Source: Komarekiella delphini-convector SJRDD-AB1
GTDB lineage: Bacteria > Cyanobacteriota > Cyanobacteriia > Cyanobacteriales > Nostocaceae
Assembly (NCBI RefSeq): GCF_014831675.1
Contig: NZ_VJXY01000002.1
Coordinates: 1 to 64,000, forward strand
Direction of reading: 5' to 3'
DNA length: 64,000 nucleotides
The notes beneath the pieces are model-generated. The model worked only from the letters and a program-made list of their open reading frames with translations, was not told where the DNA came from and ran no database searches. A program made the translations under genes and the position numbers. Position 1 is the stretch's first letter. Every line of letters starts with the position of its first letter. Below, piece by piece: positions 33,934 to 43,178 of the stretch.

Positions 33934-34821
33934 TCAAAAACGGTTCACTGTCACGTAATTAGTCAACTCAAAGCCGTTACTAACCAATACTTGACGCACT
34001 TGCTCGCTTAACAGAGCCGCGAGTTCTGTTTCACCTGCGCTTAGCGAACCATTCAGTGGTTCTCCTGTGTGAACTAATGCCGGATGAGAATAAATTTCTA
34101 CTAAGTCTGCCTGAATTTGGGGTATTAGACCAAGCAAGTATTCCTCAGTCATATTGCCAGTTTGCAGTAATCCGTAGACGCGTTGAGCGAAGCTAATGCC
34201 GTGGGATGTCAGCAAACCCTCACCGTAGCGGCGTAGTCCGCCAAATACCCCCGACCAGACTAGTTTATTTAATAATCCACGACGGTCAAGCTTCAAGGTC
34301 ATCGCCAGTTCTTCAGATGGCAGACGGATGACGCGAATATCAAACTCTTGCGCCAACTCAACCAGAATATTTAGGATGACTGGATGAGCGTGTAGATGTA
34401 AATGTCCGTCAACATGGGAAAGGGATAGCCCAGATTCACGGAATTTTGCCAATTGAGCGCGGATTTCATGACGCAGTTCTTCACGGGTGGCGCGATGGAA
34501 TTGGTAGCGCAACCCAGCTTGTAAGGGGCTATCTGAAAAGTTACCTATTGAGTCAACCAAGTGGGGAATTTGGTCAGGTAGCAGAACCGCGCGGCCACAC
34601 ACTAGTACTAGGTGCAGACCGATTGCTAGGTTGGGGTGAGTGCGTGCTAAAGCGATCGCCTCTTGGGCTGCTTCACCTGTTACCATCAGGCTGGTACTGG
34701 TCAGTACACCCTGTTCATGCGCTTTGATAATCGCTTGATTGACACCGCTAGAAAAACCGAAGTCATCACCATTGATAATGATATGACGATGCGATCGCAA
34801 GATTACTTGATTATTGGGCAT
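33934..34821 (-). CDS. hpnK: ChbG/HpnK-type carbohydrate deacetylase
   Basis: The 295-aa protein carries the YdjC/ChbG-fold motifs: NGDDFGFSSGVNQAI (metal Asp pair), GLHLVLVCGR and SHVDGHLHLHAHP (metal His). HpnK deacetylates the N-acetylglucosaminyl group of bacteriohopanetetrol during side-chain assembly. Neighbouring hpnJ and squalene synthase genes on the same strand support a hopanoid role rather than chitooligosaccharide turnover. It is cytosolic. Confidence 0.8.
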   Translation of the reverse strand: MPNNQVILRSHRHIIINGDDFGFSSGVNQAIIKAHEQGVLTSTSLMVTGEAAQEAIALARTHPNLAIGLHLVLVCGRAVLLPDQIPHLVDSIGNFSDSPLQAGLRYQFHRATREELRHEIRAQLAKFRESGLSLSHVDGHLHLHAHPVILNILVELAQEFDIRVIRLPSEELAMTLKLDRRGLLNKLVWSGVFGGLRRYGEGLLTSHGISFAQRVYGLLQTGNMTEEYLLGLIPQIQADLVEIYSHPALVHTGEPLNGSLSAGETELAALLSEQVRQVLVSNGFELTNYVTVNRF

Positions 34822-35103
34822 GGAATATTAGGGATAAGGAAGAAACGAAGATAATTTCTGTTTCTTACCAAAGCTCAAAATTCATATTGTATAAGGATTT
34901 TAAAGTCAATGCTTTTTAATAACGTTGCCAAGCCGTGGCTCTATTCACTGTAGGTATCGTTTATTTGCCCTCACCAATGCCGTTGCAGAGGTGGCGAGCG
35001 AGATCATTTATCGATTTGATTTTTATTTAAGTCGGGGTGCTACTCGCACCCCAAGCCCTACAGGTTATTAAAAAACTATTGCCTTTAGCCAAACAATTGA
35101 CAA

Positions 35104-35655
35104 TTACTTAATAGCTTCTAACTCTATATCAAGAAGATAGTTTGTTAAGTAATTCCAATTTAAATTGTTGAAAAACTTTTGCCACATGTGTCTTTTTCGT
35201 TTTAAACTAATTAATTTGAATTTCGCAATAATGCCATAGTAAATACCATATTTTTCTCGTCTATAATGTTGGTGTATGTAATAAGAAAAAGATTCTTCAT
35301 TCCAAAAACACGTGTGCGTAGGATCTTGATAAGCAGTTATTCCGGGAGCTTCAGGAACATGTATTCTAAAAATCCCTCCTGGCTTTAAAACTCTATAAAC
35401 TTCATTCATTAAATTAATTGCTTTTGTCGGCTGTATATGTTCAATAAAATCTACTGCCAGCGCTTCACTAAAAGAATTATCTTCAAAAGGAATCCCCTCG
35501 TTTATATCACAAACTAAATCTACACCTGGCGCTGGGAAGATATCAATATTGACATACTCCTCCAAAATTTTTCTACCACAACCTAAATGCAGTTTGTTTT
35601 TATTAGTCTTGCTCAAAGTTACTTCAGAATTTGCTTTTTCCTCAAATGTACTCAT
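35104..35655 (-). CDS. class I SAM-dependent methyltransferase
   Basis: The 183-aa protein has motif I KLHLGCGRKI, motif II GVDLVCDINEGIPF, FIEHI and the post-motif NEVYRVLKPGGIFRIHVPE. It belongs to the short predicted methyltransferase type common in cyanobacterial biosynthetic loci. It sits between hpnK and hpnJ on the same strand. A role in hopanoid tailoring is possible, but nothing in the sequence gives a substrate. Confidence 0.75.
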   Translation of the reverse strand: MSTFEEKANSEVTLSKTNKNKLHLGCGRKILEEYVNIDIFPAPGVDLVCDINEGIPFEDNSFSEALAVDFIEHIQPTKAINLMNEVYRVLKPGGIFRIHVPEAPGITAYQDPTHTCFWNEESFSYYIHQHYRREKYGIYYGIIAKFKLISLKRKRHMWQKFFNNLNWNYLTNYLLDIELEAIK

Positions 35656-35955
35656 AAAGACTCCTAAGTTTTACTTGATTTGAAACTAGATATTCTTGAT
35701 CAATCAATACTTGGGGCAGTTTTGTGCTGAGAGTAAAAAAAGCCATCCATCACATATAGTGAAAATAAATATTGACACACATCGAGATAGATGGACTAGT
35801 AAACATTGTACAGACCGGAGTGGAGAAAATAAGAACTATTATTGGTTGGTGTTTCAGAAGTTTTACTATGCAAAACTATACCTCTCGCTTGCCCCAAAAA
35901 GACAGACTTGAACTAAAGTTCAAGACAGGGAGAGGTTTATTGAACTTATGTTCCT
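35656..35955. other. 300-bp spacer
   Basis: Two overlapping short frames on the plus strand have no ribosome-binding site or family resemblance. Nothing else is recognised. Confidence 0.4.
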
Positions 35956-37416
35956 TTAGACAACAGCTGTCTGATTAGATTGTGCATTAGCCGCAGATTG
36001 AGTTCGACGTTCTTTCAGGTAAGAGAAAAACTCTGCACCTTCACGCAGGCGGCGTACTAGCATTTGTCGGTCGGTGAGCATTTCGCGTACGATTGGCACA
36101 ATTGCCTTGGGACGGAAGTAAAATTTCCGGTACATTTGCTCAACTGCATCTTCAATCGCCGCACTAGAAAGATTGGGATATTGCAGCGTTGAGGTTTGAA
36201 TACCAGAGTTAGCAACTAAAGCTTGGTTTGTAAACCAGCCGTTGGTTTTGGCTTGTTCATAAAGTTCTGTGCCTGGATAAGGCGCGGCGATAGAGACTTG
36301 AATTGTATGCGGACTGAGTTCGCAGGCAAAGCGGATTGTCTCTTCTACGGTTTCCTGGGTTTCAACAGGTAGACCAATGATAAAAGTACCGTGGACGGTG
36401 ATGCCGAGTTTGTGGCAGTTTTTCATAAATTCCCGCGCCACTTCTAGCTTGATGCCTTTTTTAATTCGGTTGAGAATATCTTGGTTGCCAGATTCAAAAC
36501 CAACTAGCAGTAATCGTAAACCGTTGTCGCGTAGTTGTTTAAGAGTATCATAGTCTAAGTTTGCACGGGCGTTGCAACTCCAGGTAAGCTTAAGCCGCTT
36601 CATGTGTTCGCTAATAGCGATCGCTCGATGTTTATCAATTGTAAAAGTATCGTCATCAAACATATATTCCCGCACCTTGTCGCCAAAGATGGCTTTGGCT
36701 TCTTCCATCTCGCGTCCTACTGCTTCGGGGCTTTTATGTCTGTAAAGATGACCGCCAATTGTCTGTGGCCACAAGCAGAATGTACATTTTGCCGGACAGC
36801 CGCGCCCAGTGTAAAAGGAAATGTAAGGGTGCAGTAGATAGCCGATGAAATATTTTCTAATATCTAGATCACGCCCATAAACTGGGAGGACGCTGGGCAT
36901 AGCATCCCAATCGTGAATTAATGGGCGTTCTTCATTGTGGCGGATGTGAGAATTTTGATCGCGGTAGCTTAGACCTTTGATTTCGTCCCAAGGTTTGCCT
37001 TCGGCTAATTCTTTACAGGTATAATCGAATTCATTGCGACATACAAAGTCGATTACCGGGCGATCGCGTAGTGTCTCCTCTGGTAATACTGCCACATGTG
37101 CGCCAACAAAGCCAATCTGTACATCTGGGTTTGTAGCTTTGATTGCCTCAGCACACTTGACATCATTAGCCAGTGAGGGCGTGCTAGTGTGCATAATTAC
37201 TAGTTCGTAATCTTTGGCAATTTTCAATACATCTTCCAATGTTTGACCATGTGGAGGAGCATCAACAAGCTTGCTACCTGGCACTAGGGCAGCAGGTTGT
37301 GCTAGCCATGTGGGATACCAAAACGAAGTAATTTCGCGCTTGGCTTGGTATCGTGAACCCGCACCACCATCAAACCCATCGAAAGAAGGAGGATTGAGGA
37401 ACAAAGTTTTCTTCAC
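35956..37416 (-). CDS. hpnJ: HpnJ-like radical SAM / B12-binding protein
   Basis: The 486-aa protein matches HpnJ. A B12-binding-like N-terminal domain opens LFLNPPSFDGFDGGAG. The radical-SAM cluster site is GCPAKCTFCLWPQTIGGH (CxxxCxxC). A TIM-barrel core contains FDDDTFTIDKHRAIAI, and a C-terminal helical extension ends it. HpnJ converts bacteriohopanetetrol glucosamine to the cyclitol ether by ring contraction. The start lies just downstream of a GGAG box. Gene context (hpnK, squalene synthase) agrees. Confidence 0.85.
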   Translation of the reverse strand: MKKTLFLNPPSFDGFDGGAGSRYQAKREITSFWYPTWLAQPAALVPGSKLVDAPPHGQTLEDVLKIAKDYELVIMHTSTPSLANDVKCAEAIKATNPDVQIGFVGAHVAVLPEETLRDRPVIDFVCRNEFDYTCKELAEGKPWDEIKGLSYRDQNSHIRHNEERPLIHDWDAMPSVLPVYGRDLDIRKYFIGYLLHPYISFYTGRGCPAKCTFCLWPQTIGGHLYRHKSPEAVGREMEEAKAIFGDKVREYMFDDDTFTIDKHRAIAISEHMKRLKLTWSCNARANLDYDTLKQLRDNGLRLLLVGFESGNQDILNRIKKGIKLEVAREFMKNCHKLGITVHGTFIIGLPVETQETVEETIRFACELSPHTIQVSIAAPYPGTELYEQAKTNGWFTNQALVANSGIQTSTLQYPNLSSAAIEDAVEQMYRKFYFRPKAIVPIVREMLTDRQMLVRRLREGAEFFSYLKERRTQSAANAQSNQTAVV

Positions 37417-37438
37417 TGAAATATTTCTCCTTTAATTG

Positions 37439-37565
37439 TCATTTGTCATTTGTTAAGACTAGAGACGCGATTAATCGCGTCTGTACAAGGGTCATTTGTC
37501 ATTAGTTCTTCTCTGTTGCCAGTCCCCATTGCCCCTTATCCCCAGAGGGGGCCCCGAGTTCCCCA
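37439..37565. repeat. heptamer, palindrome and C-rich block
   Basis: The spacer holds TGTCATT units, a perfect palindrome AGACGCGATTAATCGCGTCT (37464-37483), and a C-rich block (37525-37565) matching 32186-32227. Confidence 0.7.
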
Positions 37566-37576
37566 GTCCCTAGCCC

Positions 37577-38404
37577 CTAACTAGCTTTCATGTTCACATC
37601 TAGTTGTTCTATGAGTGCAAAAACATCACTACGGCTAAGTTTTTCTTTACCATTAGCTAGGGCATCAAGAGTGCCATGAGCTAAAGTGAAGGGAATTTGA
37701 CAAAAATCTAAGGCTGGGCCAGTAGGAAGAGAGTTAGTGTAAGCTTCTGCTAGTGCTAGATTGCGCCGCGCATATTCTTGCATATTGGCTGCATTCCAAC
37801 CTTCAGGGAAGAAGTCTACCCCACGCTTTAAGTCTTCAGTATGGTTACGCAGGATGTTAACTGCTTGTAAGCCTCGACCAAACCCAATTGCCTGAGTCCG
37901 GTTGGTTTGTGTTCCATCGTACCAAGTCCATAAATCAGAGAGTAACAAGCCCACCGCCCCTGCAACCCCAAATGTATAACGATCTAGATCCGACTCTGTA
38001 TCAATTTTCCAGTTTCTTTCTGCCCAGTAAGCCATTCTATCTGCCATTGCGGCGGTGGCATCCCAAATCCGGGGTGCAATAGTCTCAGGTGCTAGTAGCG
38101 ACCATTCTCTAATACCAACGGTAACTTCTGCTAAAGTATTCTCGTGTTCACTAAATCCTGCCGAGAAAGCATCTACTGCGAAGCCATCAACTCCCGCCTG
38201 TAATGTCAAGCTAATTATGCGTAACAGCTTTGCCTTAGTAAGGTTATCCAGTTCTGGATGATCTTCAATTTCATCAATGGCACGCATACACAAATATGCT
38301 GATGCAACTGCTTCTTGTAATCCTGTTGGTAAAAGACTAATTGGGATATAAAAAGTTCTACTAGTTTCTCTGAGGATTTGCAATGCATCTCTACGTAAAT
38401 CCAT
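37577..38404 (-). CDS. squalene/phytoene synthase family protein (squalene synthase)
   Basis: The 275-aa protein has the first Asp-rich motif in MRAIDEIEDHPEL and the second region AVNILRNHTEDLKRGVDFFP, where Asn-His replaces the usual Asp-Tyr. The pattern matches cyanobacterial squalene synthases, which join two farnesyl diphosphates. With hpnJ/hpnK downstream it supplies hopanoid precursor. ATG 38404 is preceded by GAGGGGAG and is preferred over a start 33 bases upstream. Confidence 0.8.
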   Translation of the reverse strand: MDLRRDALQILRETSRTFYIPISLLPTGLQEAVASAYLCMRAIDEIEDHPELDNLTKAKLLRIISLTLQAGVDGFAVDAFSAGFSEHENTLAEVTVGIREWSLLAPETIAPRIWDATAAMADRMAYWAERNWKIDTESDLDRYTFGVAGAVGLLLSDLWTWYDGTQTNRTQAIGFGRGLQAVNILRNHTEDLKRGVDFFPEGWNAANMQEYARRNLALAEAYTNSLPTGPALDFCQIPFTLAHGTLDALANGKEKLSRSDVFALIEQLDVNMKAS

Positions 38405-39258
38405 GTTTTCACTCCCCTCTTGATTTTTGCACCACATTAATGCAGTTTATTGATGATACTGGATATAGTTTTTACTAAACCTTAAAAACTATAGATACAC
38501 TAGAACATCTTCTAAAAATTAATAGGTTTTGGTATCACAATTAACAAAAGTTTCAGATTTATCAAAGTCAAGTCTAGTATATAGGTTTTTGGCTGCAAAG
38601 GAGTGTGAGGTATGCTTTGGTATAGCTATCCTCAAGTTTTAGGGTAAATACAAACAATTATGCTAATATTTCATTGATTAACTCAATTTTTTGTCTTAAC
38701 AAAGAGCTATTTTAATGAGTAAAACTAATTTAGGTCTGCGTTAAGCTGACTAGGAAGTTAAAATTAGTGTATCTATAAAAACAAGTTAGAAATAGCTGAT
38801 AATGTACGGCGATAACCATATACACTTGCAAACGCGAATAGTAGTTTACCAAAAGGTTAAGGTGACTTAGGGCAAGCACATACCACTACGATCGCTAATG
38901 TAGATAGTGACATTCGTAACTATAAAACACAACTAGTAGTTACCGTGTATTTACCCAATTTAGAAGACAAAAGTGGGCTGTTTACCCACTTAATAAAATA
39001 CTCACGCATACCTCATTGACAATTTAAAGCAATAACTACTCTTTGTAGTTGTTAACTGTTGACTGTTGACTGTTGACAGTTAACGGTTAACAGTCAACCT
39101 GAATGTCGAGGTAATGTGCAATTTAAATGCATAATAGCTTAGTAGTAGACCGTCCCAACCTTGGTCATAATAGACCGCTTTGTAGCACGATTTACTACAA
39201 AATTAACATTTATTATACAAGCAATATTCTTTCTGCTTTGTTGCCCTAGCAATAGCTA
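38405..39258. other. 854-bp spacer with a heptamer array
   Basis: The spacer is AT-rich, with no credible reading frame. A GTTGACT/GTTAACA array occupies 39048-39099 and is partly self-complementary. It must contain the squalene synthase promoter. No RNA gene is recognised. Confidence 0.5.
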
Positions 39259-39621
39259 CTAATTTTCGATTAGAACTGTAACAGCAGCGATCGCAATCAA
39301 CATTTCGTCATTTTTATCGTTGAGTTCGGGAATTGCTCGCCCTTGAACTACCATCCCCCCAGATTCTACGGTGAGCGTTTTCCGACCAAAGGGTAGTACA
39401 GCTAGTACCTCTTCTTCTCGTACCTGTTCTGGATAGGGTACTGCGACTTGAACTTCTACAATCATTTGATGAGGATCGCTCAAACCAGCGATTTCCCAAA
39501 CACCGGGTAAAGCATTGTGAGCGATCGCATTACGTACCGCCCTGGCTGCTGCTACTGTCGGCTCTTGTCCATGTTGGTCTATTCCCATTCCCATCTCGAT
39601 AATCAAGCGTTTACGCGCCAT
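39259..39621 (-). CDS. Lin0512 family protein
   Basis: The 120-aa protein (MARKRLIIEMGMGIDQHGQE, then AARAVRNAIAHNALPGV, then VAVPYPEQVREEEVLAVLPFG) matches the Lin0512 family, of unknown function. GGAGGT before ATG 39621 fixes the start, ten codons inside the longer frame. Confidence 0.8.
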   Translation of the reverse strand: MARKRLIIEMGMGIDQHGQEPTVAAARAVRNAIAHNALPGVWEIAGLSDPHQMIVEVQVAVPYPEQVREEEVLAVLPFGRKTLTVESGGMVVQGRAIPELNDKNDEMLIAIAAVTVLIEN

Positions 39622-39780
39622 TGCTACCTCCGGTAAATCTTGCACCTTCACTTTACCGCTCTATGGGGTAGCAACATAACTATGTAAAATTTATGATTTA
39701 AAATTGCAGATGTGTGTATACCGTAGGCCTTGTAACAGAGGGCAAAATATGGCTTCTTCCTTCTACCCTCTGCCTTTGAC

Positions 39781-40149
39781 TTATGCAGTTGCCATTGCCA
39801 TTTGCCGACAAGAATCAGCGCAGCGACGGCATATTTGAGCGCAAGCTTTCATTTGAGTATCGTCACCCATGCGATCGCACTCATCTGCACACCGTTGACA
39901 CAGTTCAGCACAAACGCCGCAGGTACGAGAATGTAAGTCAGAAGCTCTAAGCATGAAATTAGCACTTGTGTTGCAAATTTCAGCACAATCAAGTATTAAC
40001 CGAATATGAGCAGGTTCGGCGTGATTACCACCCTTTTGTAGGCAGTAGGTCACGGTATTTAAACAGATACTATGGCAGTCTAAGCAGTTTTGAATACACT
40101 GCTGCATCTGTTGGTTTACTTGACTCAAGGTGAGTTCTTGTATAGCCAT
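39781..40149 (-). CDS. Cys-rich four-helix-bundle copper-binding protein
   Basis: The 122-aa protein has repeated CxxxC/CxxC motifs: QQCIQNCLDCHSICL, DCAEICNTSANFM, CGVCAELCQRCADEC and ACAQICRRCADSC. It fits the four-helix-bundle copper storage family (Csp-like, DUF326), which holds Cu(I) within a Cys-lined bundle. There is no signal peptide, so it is cytosolic. It is divergent from copM, and the shared promoter region has two CopR-like boxes. GAGGG before ATG 40149 sets the start. A paralogue is at 55178. Confidence 0.85.
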   Translation of the reverse strand: MAIQELTLSQVNQQMQQCIQNCLDCHSICLNTVTYCLQKGGNHAEPAHIRLILDCAEICNTSANFMLRASDLHSRTCGVCAELCQRCADECDRMGDDTQMKACAQICRRCADSCRQMAMATA

Positions 40150-40282
40150 TTTTTCTACCCTCTTGAAATTTTTTGGATTTACTAAAGGCGTTATTGCCTT
40201 TAGACTCACCTTAAAGATTTGGGGGTGCATTAGCGTCATACCAATGAAGTAATAAACATTTCTAACTACTGGGGTATAAGGA

Positions 40283-40299
40283 TTTCATCCAGATTTCAT
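40283..40299. promoter_or_regulatory. CopR-like box 1
   Basis: TTTCAT-CCAGA-TTTCAT: a direct repeat with a 5-bp spacer, matching the site I recall for the cyanobacterial copper regulator CopR (TTTCAT-N5-TTTCAT). It lies 134 bases upstream of the copper-storage gene on its side of the divergent region. Confidence 0.7.
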
Positions 40300-40438
40300 A
40301 TTTAAATGCATTTTCTATATCTCAACGAGTAAGCTATTACGCTTTTAAGCTGACGGTTAACTGTCAACCGTCAACAGTCAACAGCCAACACGAAAAGATG
40401 TGCAGATTATATCCGCGACAGCTTAGCACCAACCCTGA

Positions 40439-40455
40439 TTTCATCCTAATTTCAT
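40439..40455. promoter_or_regulatory. CopR-like box 2
   Basis: TTTCAT-CCTAA-TTTCAT: the same architecture as box 1, 164 bases before copM. The two boxes share GATTTCATCC and are 156 bp apart, one near each divergent gene. Confidence 0.7.
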
Positions 40456-40618
40456 TTTTGGCTGTCAAACTATGTAATGAGTGCCGCAGTTGCGTTTTGA
40501 GCAGCCAGTTATCTAGGTAATTTCATTACCTAAGCAAAATACAAATATTTAAAAGGTTGACTCTCCAGCTAACTAGAGACTCCAGAATAGAATTAGGAAA
40601 TTATCTGAGATCATCCCT

Positions 40619-41323
40619 ATGCAACTCCCTACTCTGAGAAACAGCTTTTTGACATTTGCTTTGTTAGCGATCGCCTCTTTTTCTAGTAGCGTGTTGACAG
40701 CCTGTTCTACAACTACTTCCCAAAACCCAAGCCAAGCACCAAATACTACTATTGCTACCGATACTAGTGACAAGCAACCCATGAATCATGGTGGTGGCAT
40801 GATGAACCACAGCATGGCAATGGATTTAGGCCCAGCCGATGCCAACTATGATTTACGCTTTATTGATGCGATGATTCCGCATCATCAGGGAGCAACGGTA
40901 ATGGCTAAAGAAGCACAGCAAAAATCAAACCACCCTGAAATCAAAAAGCTAGCAGACGAAATTATCAAAGCACAAAACCAAGAAATTACGCAGATGAAAC
41001 AGTGGCGTACAGCTTGGTATCCCAAAGCGGGAGATAAACCAATGGCTTATGATGCCAAAATGGGTCACATGATGGAGATGTCACCTGAGCAAATGCAAGC
41101 CATGATGATGAACATGGACTTGGGTGTAGCTGATGGAGAATTTGACCTACGCTTTATCAACGCAATGATTCCTCACCATGAAGCAGCTATAGTTATGGCG
41201 AAAGATGCCTTGCAAAAGTCTCAGCGTCCTGAAATTAAAAACTTAGCTCAAGAAATTATCAAATCGCAAGACGCAGAGATTAACCAAATGAAGCAGTGGC
41301 GTAAATCTTGGTATAACAAGTAG
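40619..41323 (+). CDS. copM: periplasmic copper-binding protein with two DUF305 domains (CopM-like)
   Basis: The 234-aa protein has a lipobox-like signal (SVLTACSTT) and a Met/His-rich stretch (NHGGGMMNHSMAMD). Two DUF305 repeats follow, each with DLRFIDAMIPHHQGA or DLRFINAMIPHHEAA and MKQWR. This is the layout of cyanobacterial CopM, which binds copper in the periplasm and reduces uptake. It is the first gene of copM-copB-copA-copC-copR-copS. Confidence 0.85.
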   Translation: MQLPTLRNSFLTFALLAIASFSSSVLTACSTTTSQNPSQAPNTTIATDTSDKQPMNHGGGMMNHSMAMDLGPADANYDLRFIDAMIPHHQGATVMAKEAQQKSNHPEIKKLADEIIKAQNQEITQMKQWRTAWYPKAGDKPMAYDAKMGHMMEMSPEQMQAMMMNMDLGVADGEFDLRFINAMIPHHEAAIVMAKDALQKSQRPEIKNLAQEIIKSQDAEINQMKQWRKSWYNK

Positions 41324-41520
41324 CCTCAAGTTTCAATATCTATAAAACTTAGAATTCTTGGCGTTCTTCTCTGCGAGACACTGCGCGTTGGCGCAAGCCT
41401 CTGTCTACGACACGCTACGCGAACGTAGAGAAGGCGGTTCGATAAATTAAAGCTAGCTTTGTTTACCAAATATTGCGATCGCAGTTTCTTTGCTCCCATA
41501 CTCCAGGATTTCTGATAGCG

Positions 41521-43125
41521 ATGCCCGACTCTGCGCGTTTCCAACCAAATGTAACCATGCATTGTGTTTCTAGTACACTTGTGAGCTTGCTGTTATTGAT
41601 AAGTCCCGTAGTAGTTTTAGCCCACAGCGGACACGGAAATGAATTTCAAGGAGAAACTGAAGCCACTCCAGCAACTAGTTCCATTCAAGTTGACACTCAA
41701 ACTGCCCAACGGTTAGGAATTAAAGTTGAGCCAGTTAAAAGCCAGCGTTTAGCTATTGGTATTAAAACCACAGGACAAATTGAAACTCTACCTAGCAATC
41801 AAGTAGAAGTAACCACACCAATTACAGGGGCGAAAGTGGTTGAGTTATTGGTAGAACCTGGTGCATTAGTTAAACAAAGTCAACCCGTTGCTGTGGTATC
41901 TAGTCTTGATTTGGTAGAACTGCGGGTTAACTCCCAAGAAAAACTGGCTCAAAGTCAGGCTGATTTGCAACAAGCCTTAGCTGATTTAAAGTTAGCGCAA
42001 CAAAACCGCGATCGCTACCAACAAATAGCCGACTCTGAAATTGCCCAAGCCCAAAGTCAAGTGGCTTATGCTCAAGAAAAGTATGACAAAGATCAAGAAT
42101 TAGTTGCCCAAGGTGCATTACCAAGGCGTAATGCTCTCGAATCGCAAACCCAGCTAGCTCAAGCCAAAGCTGAACTTACCAAAGCCAATAGCCGTCGAGA
42201 GGTTATTGAGGCTGAAAATCAACTTAAACGCGCTCAGGCATCTGTTGAAGTAGCAAAATCTCGGATCAATCTCAGTAACAGCACTTATGAAACTCGGCTG
42301 CAACAACTAGGAATCCGTGGCAATGCCAAAGGACTGGTGACAATAACAGCTCCAATTTCTGGCAAAGTTGCTGATCGGGAAGTTACCCTTGGTCAAACCT
42401 TTGAGGATGCAGGTGGTAAGCTGATGACGATTGTCAACAACAATCAGGTATTTGCCACAGCAAACATATATGAAAAAGATTTAGACAAAGTTAAAACAGG
42501 TCAACGAGTTAGCGTCAAAGTTGCTTCTGTCCCAAATCGCACTTTCACCGGACGAATTGCGGTAATTAATTCTGTAGTAGCAGGCGAGACGCGGGTTGTA
42601 CCTGTGAAAGCCGCAATAGATAATCTTGGTGGTGTACTGAAACCAGGAATGTTTGCAGAGTTAGAAGTTTTAACAAACCAAACCTCATCAGCTATCTTGG
42701 CTATTCCCAACGCGGCTGTAGTAGAAGCTAATAATAAAAAAGTTGTCTATATCCAAAATGGCAATTCTTACCAACCAGTTGAAGTCACATTAGGTCAAAC
42801 CTCTGATGACATGGTTGAGGTCAAGACAGGCTTATTCGAGGGAGATATGATTGTCACCCAACGCGCACCGCAACTTTACGCCCAATCTCTGCGAAGTGGG
42901 GGAAAAGCAGAGGAGCAGCACAGCAGCACAGTAGAAGAGAAAAAAGCAACTTCTAACTCCTCATTACCTTGGTGGGTTGGACTTGGGGGAGGAACAGCAC
43001 TAGCAACTGTAGCCTTTATCACAGGTACTTACTGGGCTAGTCGCCGCACTCAATCCCGTCTAACGCCAGTACCAGAAACACCAATTATTGATCACAACTC
43101 CCAATCCCCAACCCCCCCTCAATAA
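41521..43125 (+). CDS. copB: RND efflux periplasmic adaptor (CopB/CusB-like)
   Basis: About 534 aa. A signal peptide (VSLLLLISPVVVLA) precedes HSGHGNEF, a His-rich metal-binding start. A lipoyl-like domain (LVEPGALVKQSQPVAV), a long coiled coil (QAQSQVAYAQEKYDKDQE, then AELTKANSRREVIEAENQ), then beta-barrel parts follow. A C-terminal TM helix (GLGGGTALATVAFITGTYW) is unusual for an adaptor. ATG 41521 is used; ATG 41557 would also leave a full signal peptide. It feeds the RND pump copA. Confidence 0.85.
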   Translation: MPDSARFQPNVTMHCVSSTLVSLLLLISPVVVLAHSGHGNEFQGETEATPATSSIQVDTQTAQRLGIKVEPVKSQRLAIGIKTTGQIETLPSNQVEVTTPITGAKVVELLVEPGALVKQSQPVAVVSSLDLVELRVNSQEKLAQSQADLQQALADLKLAQQNRDRYQQIADSEIAQAQSQVAYAQEKYDKDQELVAQGALPRRNALESQTQLAQAKAELTKANSRREVIEAENQLKRAQASVEVAKSRINLSNSTYETRLQQLGIRGNAKGLVTITAPISGKVADREVTLGQTFEDAGGKLMTIVNNNQVFATANIYEKDLDKVKTGQRVSVKVASVPNRTFTGRIAVINSVVAGETRVVPVKAAIDNLGGVLKPGMFAELEVLTNQTSSAILAIPNAAVVEANNKKVVYIQNGNSYQPVEVTLGQTSDDMVEVKTGLFEGDMIVTQRAPQLYAQSLRSGGKAEEQHSSTVEEKKATSNSSLPWWVGLGGGTALATVAFITGTYWASRRTQSRLTPVPETPIIDHNSQSPTPPQ

Positions 43126-43178
43126 ACCTCCGCGCACCTCTGCGCTTCCCTCCGCGTACCTCTGCGTTTAAATCAAAT

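Noticed and set aside
35696-35978. Two overlapping small reading frames between the methyltransferase and hpnJ genes
   Set aside because: They overlap each other in different frames, one runs into hpnJ antisense, and neither resembles a known protein.
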